A stretch of DNA of 64,000 bases from Carya illinoinensis. Taxonomy: Eukaryota; Streptophyta; Magnoliopsida; Fagales; Juglandaceae. A model generated the notes under the pieces. It was not told where the DNA came from. It did no database searches and worked only from the letters and a program-made list of their open reading frames with translations. The position numbers were made by a program, and so were the translations under genes. Of the stretch, positions 48,301 to 57,300 are shown one piece after another. Position 1 is the first letter of the stretch. Every line of letters begins with the position of its first letter. The stretch lies in the NCBI RefSeq assembly GCF_018687715.1, contig NC_056756.1:40830480-40894479 (forward strand), in the 5' to 3' direction.

Positions 48301-51300
48301 TTTAATTTTGGGATCTGCCTATTATTATGAATAAAACTACTTGATTACTGATTAAAAAAAATAAAAAAAAAAAACTTAAAAGTGAAACCTTTTTAGTTGT
48401 ATGTTCATGACAAGTTACATTTGTGTGTTAGATGACTATAGTGTAATAAGTACAAGCACAAGCTATGGGGATGAGCAGTAATTAAATTGAAAATATATTC
48501 ATGAATAATGCATAACCTAGGGAACGTTGCTTGTAGGTGGCTATAATTTCTGCTAGGGGTTGGCTTAAGTGGTAAAGGCCTTGGTCTTGGTAATATGGTC
48601 CTTCCAAGGTCTAAGGTTCCCATCCTCTTGGGTGCAAACAATCTCTAGGGGCCATTGGACTGAGGGGATTTTCTTCTTGAATTATTCAAGGTGCACTTGC
48701 GGAAAACTCATTGTCAAGGGTCTGTGCACTCCTGGGATTAGTCGGGATATTGTTCTCGGACACCCGGTGCCAATAAAAAAAAAAAAAAAGAAAATTTTCT
48801 GGTAGGCTGGCAAACCTATCTAAATGCAAAACTTTTATTTGTGTTTGGGAAGGAGCCTTATGTTTATTTTGATATTTGTTGACTAATGTATGTATTTCAA
48901 TTTGGACACATGCAGGTACGAGTGTATGAGCTAGTGGACATGTCATGTTCTTATGTGTTAGCTGGTCATACTGAAACTGTTCTATGCCTTGACACCTGTG
49001 TATCAAGTTCTGGAAGAACACTAATTGCCACTGGAAGTAAGGACAACAGTGTAAGTTCTATTTTCTTCTTCCACCATCAAGGCATCTTTAGTGTACTTTC
49101 TTTGATTTCCTCTTCTCAAGTAGTATGCAAGTGAAAAATGAAATGGAATCCAATGAGCTCGAGCTCAAATTGCACATATTCTTCAGGGAATAACAGGGGA
49201 TGAGGCGAGGTTGTAAATTCAAGGCCAGTTATTTGCATTACTTTCCAATCAAAAGAAAAAAAAAATTAATTAATGGAAAACTGGAAATATGGCTACAATG
49301 GGATAAATCACTTTACATTTTTTTCTTTGTAACATAGCTATCTGGTGCATCCTCCTACAAATGCACAGACACACATACAACCTAGAGACGTGTAGACTCA
49401 AAGAGACTTGTTTGTTTGTTTGCCTGTAATATGTTTTGTGGAGATTCTTCATTTCTGGATCATTTGTATTCCATTCAGCTTAGACAGGTGGTGAGGATAA
49501 GCTTTGTTGGGTCCCTTCAGAGTGAGGGGTCTTTGAAAGAAGATTATCTCACATAATAGCAACCCATTCCCTTGTAAGATCATTTGATGGTACAAAGCTT
49601 TTGAAAGTGGCTTCTCCTTTCTTTGATCAATAAAATTTTTTTATTTATATATAGAAAAAAAAAACTTTTGAAAGTGGCTTCTTCATTTTGACTCCAAGAA
49701 AATCCTTGCCTTGTGGAAGGTTGGGTATTTCTTGGGTGATGCCAATGCATGTGGTGAATTTACTAGCTTGCTGGAAGTATGCTGGGTGGTGTCTACCTAT
49801 TACTGTTATTTGGAGAACGATTCCTTTGTGTTTGATTTGGTGTCTATGGCTAGAAAGGAATGGAAGATGTTTTGAAGACAGAGAACGTTTGTTGGAAGAA
49901 ATTAGGGATTTTTTTCTCAAAACACTTTATCTTTGGGCTAAGGCTTTTATATCGAATAGTGATGAATTGTTGGAGTTTTTCTAGTTTTTCCTTTCTTCTT
50001 AGATGCTGTATGTAGGCATTTTCTCTTGTATATTTTCTGTGTACTTGGGCTATACCTATTTATGGTAATAAAATTCTTATTAACTATCAAAAAAAAAAAA
50101 AAAAATCCTCGCCTTGGATAGTTTATGGAAAAGGAATATTGTTGTGATGTATTGTACTGTAGGTGTAGGGGGAATGGGGAAATAATTGATCATCTTTTAC
50201 TGCATTTCGTAAGGTGGCTTGTGGTTAATGAAATTCTGTCTTTGGGTTAGCTTGGTTTAGGCCTCATTGTGTGGTTTTGGAGCATGGAAAGGGAATTTTA
50301 GTTCTCAAAGCGAAGCATTAGGGAAGATTCATCTTGGTTTTGTGGTGTAGATGGAGAGAAAAATGGTGAACTTTGAGGATTGTGAAAAGGCGGATGGAGG
50401 AGGAACTCAAGGATTTATTTTCTATTTCAAGTTTAATGAATTTTTTGGTCTAGTTTCTCTTTTGGTTCGGTATATCACAGATATAGATCCTATGTACTTG
50501 TGCAACACCTCTTTTGATCATTAATAAAGCTTAAAGTATGAAAAATGTTTTTGCATCTCTAATTCCATTCTTTGTACAGGTTAGGCTGTGGGAATCAGAA
50601 AGAAGATGTTGTATTGGAGTTGGTGTTGGTCATATGGGAGCCGTTGGAGCCATTGCTTTCTCAAAGAAGCGGAAGGACTTCTTTGTTAGTGGCAGTAGGT
50701 GAGTGCTTACACATGCAATCGTTTCACCAATAAAATTAATCTGACCATTTATTTCAAGTGTACCTTGAATGCTCTTTGTTTCGTTTTCTCATCTTGGTGC
50801 TTTCCATTCCACCTCTAGGGGTGACAAGCTTTAGATGAGAGCAGTTGTAATATGTAGTGCTGCTTATGTAACAATAACTGCATGCTTTGCTCCTCTTCCA
50901 TCAGCATTCTAACTTAAAGTGGTGCTTGTTATTGACACTAGTAACCAAAATTTCATCCCCCATCTCCTCCCCCCGCCCCCCCCCCCCCCCCAACCCCCAA
51001 AAAAAAAAAAAAAAAAAAAAAAAAATTCTGGTAACTATTAACTATTCTGTGTTAATAATCTATTTTTCTTGTCTTAGTGATCGTACTCTTAAAGTCTGGA
51101 GTTGGGACAGTCTCGTAGATGAGGTGGTGCAGCCTATTAATTTGAAAGCAAAAGCAGTTGTAGCTGCTCATGATAAGGATATCAATTCTCTAGCAATTGC
51201 ACCAAATGATGGCTTTGTTTGCAGTGGTTCTCAGGTTTTCCTTTTTTGACTTTTTCTTGGGCTGATTGTGGATAAATTTGCTTTGTTGGGCTTATCTGCT

Positions 51301-54300
51301 TTGCCTTCTCCAATTTTTTTCCTCTCTTTTTGTGCTGGTTAGGATCGCACTGCTTGTGTTTGGAGGCTTCCAGATCTGGTATCAGTAGTTGTACTTAAAG
51401 GGCATAAAAGGGGCATTTGGTCAGTAGAGTTTTCTCCTGTTGATCAATGTGTCATAACAGCATCAGGTGATAAAACGATAAAGATATGGGCTATATCTGA
51501 TGGTTCGTGCTTGAAAACATTTGAAGGGCATACATCTAGTGTATTAAGAGCATCCTTTATTTCTCGTGGGACCCAATTTGTTTCTTGTGGTAATGTGGCT
51601 AACAGTTACCTGTTTGGCTTTATCTATTGCTGAGATGACAGTTATAATCAACTAAATAATCTTTTTCAGGTGCTGATGGCCTTGTAAAGCTATGGACCGT
51701 CAAAACCAATGAGTGCATTGCTACATATGATAAGCATGAGGACAAGGTATGAGTCTTTCTTACAGTATTTGTACTCAGTTTCCTCTGGATTATGTAGACT
51801 AAACATAGTCCTACAATTTATGTTATTCTGTATATCTATGCATCATGCAAAAATATCTCCCCAAAATCTTGTAGATTAAATTATTTGCTTACGATGTATT
51901 AAAAAAATGATCTTCATAGAAATGATGGGGAAGGTGAAGCCTCATCATCTGCTATCTTGAATGTCCAACCAATTTGTTGGCAATGTTCACTCTACAGAAT
52001 GTCAGAAATGATTGACCTGGATTACATCTCTTTTTTATACAAAGTTATGTATGAAATGCTGATGCTGTCCATCCGTAGATATGGCATTTTGATAATGAAG
52101 AGTGATGATCCAAATCTAGGGTGTGCTACTATTAGTGACCTAACCTTTACACCCAATTGGTTTATAAATGTGAAAGATCATATTTCTTGGTCTCAGTCTT
52201 TGTTTGATTTCTTGGTCTGCATCTCGTTTCTAGTTGTCTGGTTTTATTACGACTTCAGTCTACTAGAAACACACTTATCAGTTACTTTAGCTGTAGGCAA
52301 TGCAAGTTTGGTATGCTTCTTTATTCCTCGCCAGTATATCAATGTTAATCAAGAATTAGGTTCACATTGGTGAGAAACTTCTGTGGGGAGAATTACGCTC
52401 TTGGTAAAGAGTTGTGTGCTAAATTTCCATGATTCTTTAAAGGGTCCACTGGGGAAAAAATTGTACAAGTTTCTCTCTGTTTGTTTGAGGGCTTTAGGCC
52501 CTTGTGGGCCCCTATTAAAGTCAGTGTCTTTTCTGGTATAATAAAGCTTAAAATGAAACAGCTCTGAAACCGTGCTGGCCTATATGGGTGTTGGGGAAGA
52601 TCTGACCCTGTTCTAATGTGATGTGAGTTAGCATCATAAAATTAAACACTAGTCCCACCTAGTCCTTGCACCATATCGGCGCTTTTGTTGTGCTGGGTCA
52701 AAGGAGGGGCAACTGACCCTGTTTCAAATGTAATGTGAGTTAGCATGATAAACTTGATCCCTGGCCCTGCCTAAAAGCACCATATCTGTTTTCTACTTGC
52801 GATGTTGGTAAGCTTCTTAATGTCCCATTTCCTTTAATTTTGAGCAGAAGTTTTTCAATTATTTTAGTACTTATCCATTTTTATGTGAATGCTTGGAGAA
52901 ATGAACGAAATAAGTGATAATTGAGGAACCTTTTACTCTACAAACTTGGCAGATGAGTTTTGCTAGGATGGTTAAATTGTTAATTGATGTAATTGTGAGG
53001 CAATGGCTCCTCGTAGAAGGTGATTGTATTCTTTCTGATCATTTGGCTGTTAAGGAACATATTGTGAATTTTTATGAGACGCTTTTTCAGGAGGAATAAT
53101 CTTGGAGACTTAAGTTGGATGGGCTGGTTTTTGAGTCCATTGATCAGTTTAGTGTGGAGTAGTTGGAGAGAGCATTTGAAGAAGAGGAAGAAGTTGATGT
53201 GGTTAGAGGAAAGGCAGGGATAAAGCCCGGATGGTTTTTCTATGGCTTTTTTTCAAGCTTGTTGGGGATATCGTGTGAGAGGATGTTATGAAGGTTTTTC
53301 TTGAATTTCATTTGTTTATGGCATTTGAGAAAAGTCTTAATGCTACATTTATCCCTCTTATTCCTAAAAAAGTGGGGGCTGTAGAAATGAAGGGTTTTTG
53401 GCCTATTAGGTTGTTTAATGGGGTGTATAGATCATTTCCAAGGTGTTAGCTAGCCGAGTGTGGTAATGGAAAATATTATTTTGAAATCTCATAATGCAAT
53501 TGTGAGGGGAAGACATTCTTGATTCGGTTTTAATAGCTAATGAATGTTTCGAAAGTAGAATTAGATTGGGTGACTTTGGTATTCTAGTTAAATTGGACAT
53601 AGAAAAGGCATATGATCATCTTAACTTGGAATTTCTCTTCTACTTACTAGAGAGATATGGTTTTGGAGAGAAGTGGTGTTTGTGGATCTAGCATTGTATT
53701 TCCATGGTTGGATTCTCTATTTTGGTGAATGTCTCCCTGGTTGGTTTTTTCGATAGTTCACGTGGCTTGAGACTAGGGGATCCTTTGTCTCCTTTTCTTT
53801 TTGTTCTTGTTATGGATGCTTTGAGTAGAATGATTAAAGCGGCGGTGGATGGGACCTTCTTGCTGGGATTTTTGGTGAGAGATGAGTCTCAGGGCAGCAT
53901 AAAAGTCTCACATCTTCTTTTTGCAGACGACACTTAATAGTTCCAGTGGGTTTGGTATTGAATATTTTGGATTTGGCTAATATTTTGGGGTGTAAGGTAT
54001 CCTCACTACCTATGAGATATATTGGTCTTCCTTTGGGCACTCACAAAAAATCATGGTGTGATCGAGAAGGTTGAGAGGAGGTTGGCTGGTTGGAAAATGA
54101 TATATTTGTCTAAAGGGGGGAGAATTACTTTGATACGAAGTATGTTGTCTAATCTTCCAATGTATTTCCTCTCTCTTTTTCCTTTGCCTGCAGGGTGGCC
54201 AATATAATTGAGAGGATGCTTTAGTGTTTTTTGTGGGGAGGTAATGGGGAGGAAGCAAAGTTTCACTTGGTTAGTTGTAATAAATTGTGCTCACCGGTTT

Positions 54301-57300
54301 CTTGTGGAGGATTGGGATTTTGAAATTTGAGGCTTTTCAACAAAACTCTTCTTGGGAAATGGCTATGTAGGTATCATCTTGAGAAGGATGCGCTATGGAG
54401 AAATATTGTTGATGTTAAATATATTGGAGGATGTGGGGGAGTTGGCATTCTAACGAAGTCAGAGTGTATGGGGTGGGTTTGTGGAAGTCTATTAGGATGG
54501 GTTGGGGGGAATTTGTCAATCATTTTAAATACAAGGTGGGTGATGGGACAAGGGTTAATTTTTGGCATGATATTTGTCGTGGGGATTTGGCTCTATCTTT
54601 CCCTCTATAGGATTGCTAGAGATCAGGAAGCTGCAGTGACTGTTTCCTTTATTTTATTAAACAATAATCTTGAATGGAATGTCAATTTTATTAGAGATGT
54701 GCATGATTGGGAAGTGAATGTTCTCTCTCATTTTTTTTGGAAGATTATATGATATGAAGATTGTTCAGGAAGGGAGGATAGTTCGCTGTGGATTCATGCT
54801 GGAAATTCCAGATTGTCAGTTAGCCCCTTTTATAAGGCGTTAACTTGTCATTGTATCAATAAGTTCCTTTGGAAATGTATTTGGAGATCTAAGGTGCCTG
54901 GTAAGATTGCATTTTTCTACTGGTTGGCATGCCTTGGAAAAATTTTGACCACAGACAACTTGAGAAAGCGTGGATTTATTGTGGTGGATTGGTGCTTCAT
55001 TTGTAAGAAAGATGGTGAATCTGTTGACCATCTATTTCTTCATTGTGAGGTGGCTACGACTTTGTGGTATGAGTTTTTTTTAGGACGGTATTTCTTGGGT
55101 GATGCCTAAGCAGGTGGTGGATCTTTTTGCTTGTTGGCAAGGTTTTAAGGGGAGTCATCGCATTGTTGCCATATGGAAGATGACCCCTTAATGTTTGATG
55201 TGGTGCTTATGGTTGGAAAGGAATGGGCAGTGCTTTGAAGATAGAGAATGCTCGATGGGAGAACTTAGAGAGTTTTTCTTTAGTACTTTTGTGTTTTTGG
55301 GCTAAGACTCTTGTATTGAATGGAGATAATATTCATGATTTGCTTTTAGCCTTTTCTAGTTCCTAGCTTGTATATAGGTGTTTTCTCTTGTATACTTTCT
55401 ATGTACTTGGGCTATGCCTATTTACTTATAAATAAAATTCTCTTATTACTTAGCAAAACAAAATTTTCAGGGCGGATTGATTTTCCTTTTTTATTAGGGG
55501 GATGGGTGTGTTACATATGAAAGCAAATGTGGGGAGGGGTCTGTCTGTGTGGTCGTCAGGTTTTGCTTGCATTTTCTTCTGCTCACAAGATTTACCCTAC
55601 CCTGCAGGTTTGGGCTTTAGCTGTTGGGAAGAAGTCAGAAATGCTTGCTACTGGTGGTGGTGATGCTGTTATCAATTTGTGGTATGATTGTACTGCTGAT
55701 GATAAAGAAGAGGCTTTCCGTCAAGAGGTGAGTTGTTTCACGGGCTATATTTGTGCCTTGTCTGCATTCATAATTTTTTATGATGACATAATTGTATACG
55801 ACTCGAGACTTCTGTTTGTCTTTTGTTTATTGGAACTCTTCGATACCTGGATTTGTTTTTTGTTTATACCTGTAACTCTGTTTGTCTTTCCTTTGATACC
55901 TGGACTTTTTAAATGGTAGTTTGGATGTGTTGAGCATTTCCACTCTCGAATCTGTGTATGCTATCAGATTTTGTGCTGTATGATGCTAGCCAGGATCATC
56001 TTCGAGCTTTAAGAGCTTTATTGTTATGTTACGAAGCTGTTTCTGGACTTAGAATAAATCTAAATAAGTCTGAAATCGTTCCTGTGGGTTCAGTCAGCAA
56101 TATATATGATTTGGCTAATATTATGGGCTGCAAAGTTTCTTCTCTACCTATGAAATACCTTGGATTACCTTTGGGGGCTCCTCATAATTCTGTGTCTATT
56201 TGGGATGGGGTGATTGAGAAGATTGAAAGGAGATTAGCTGGCTGGAAAAAGATCTATTTATCCGAAGGGGGTAGAGTTACATTAATTAAAAGCACCTTGT
56301 CTAATTTACCTACTTATTTCCTCTCTCTTTTTCCTATTCCAATGAGGGTGGTAAAACTTATTGAGAGGATTTTTCGAAATTTCTTATGGGATGGTATTGG
56401 GGAGGAAAGAAAACTTCACTTGGTGAATTGGAAAAAGGTTTGTACTCCGGTGACTTGTGGAGGTTTGGGTGTGCGGAATTTGGAACTTTTTAATAAAGTT
56501 CTTCTTGGGAAGTGGCTTTGGAGGTATAACAATGAGAATACTGCTTTGTGGAAACAGATTGTTGATGCTAAATATGGAAGGATTTGGGGGAACTGGTATA
56601 CTAATGAAATAAAAAGGGTGTTTGGGGTGGGTCTATGGAAGTCTATGCGAATGGGATGGGGGGACTTTGTCAGAAACACTAATCTCAAAGTAGGGACGGG
56701 ATCTAACATCTCTTTTTGGCATGATGTTTGGTGTGGTTATTTAGCTCTTAAATTAGCATTTCCTCGCCTTTTCAGGATTGCTACATGTAAAGGGGCTGCT
56801 GTGGTGGATTCTTACTTGTTTTCTAATAACATGTTAAACTGGAATGTGGAATTCTCTAGAGACTTACAGGACCGGGAAGTGAGTGAAGCTGCTGATTTCT
56901 ATGCTATCCTTTATGATTCTAAGATTGATCAGACCAGGGGTGATATGTTGCAGTGGACTCATGATTCTAAAAGCAGATTTTCTGTGAAATCCTATTACAA
57001 GGTCTTAACTAGTCTTGGTAATATAACATTTCCCTGGAAATGTATTTGGAAAGCTAAAGTGCCCAGTAAAGTTGCATTTTTTGGCTGTTTGTTGTCGCTT
57101 GAGAAAGTTTTAACTACCGATAATTTGAGGAAAAGGGGCTTTTATGTGATGGATTGGTGCACTATGTGTAAAAATGATGGTGAATCTGTCAACCATTTGT
57201 TTCTTCATTGTGAAATGGCAACGGCTTTGTGGAATGAGTTATTTGTCAAAGTAGGTATCGATTGGGTAATGCCTTTTCATGTGGTGGATTTTTTGGCTTG

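Larger units (their letters stand above)
49480..50540 (+). mobile_element. Old LINE copy in TOZ intron 6, host to two younger ones
   Basis: Outside the nested insertions the DNA reads as a worn zf-RVT region (KVASSFW-type, then [18 protein letters not shown]) and ends in a degenerate terminus at about 50540 (TTAATAAAGCTT). Its left limit is uncertain. Confidence 0.6.

Noticed and set aside
51957..52373. 138-codon open frame in TOZ intron 10
   Set aside because: No known motif, no splice-consistent role, and it lies wholly in the intron. Likely chance.
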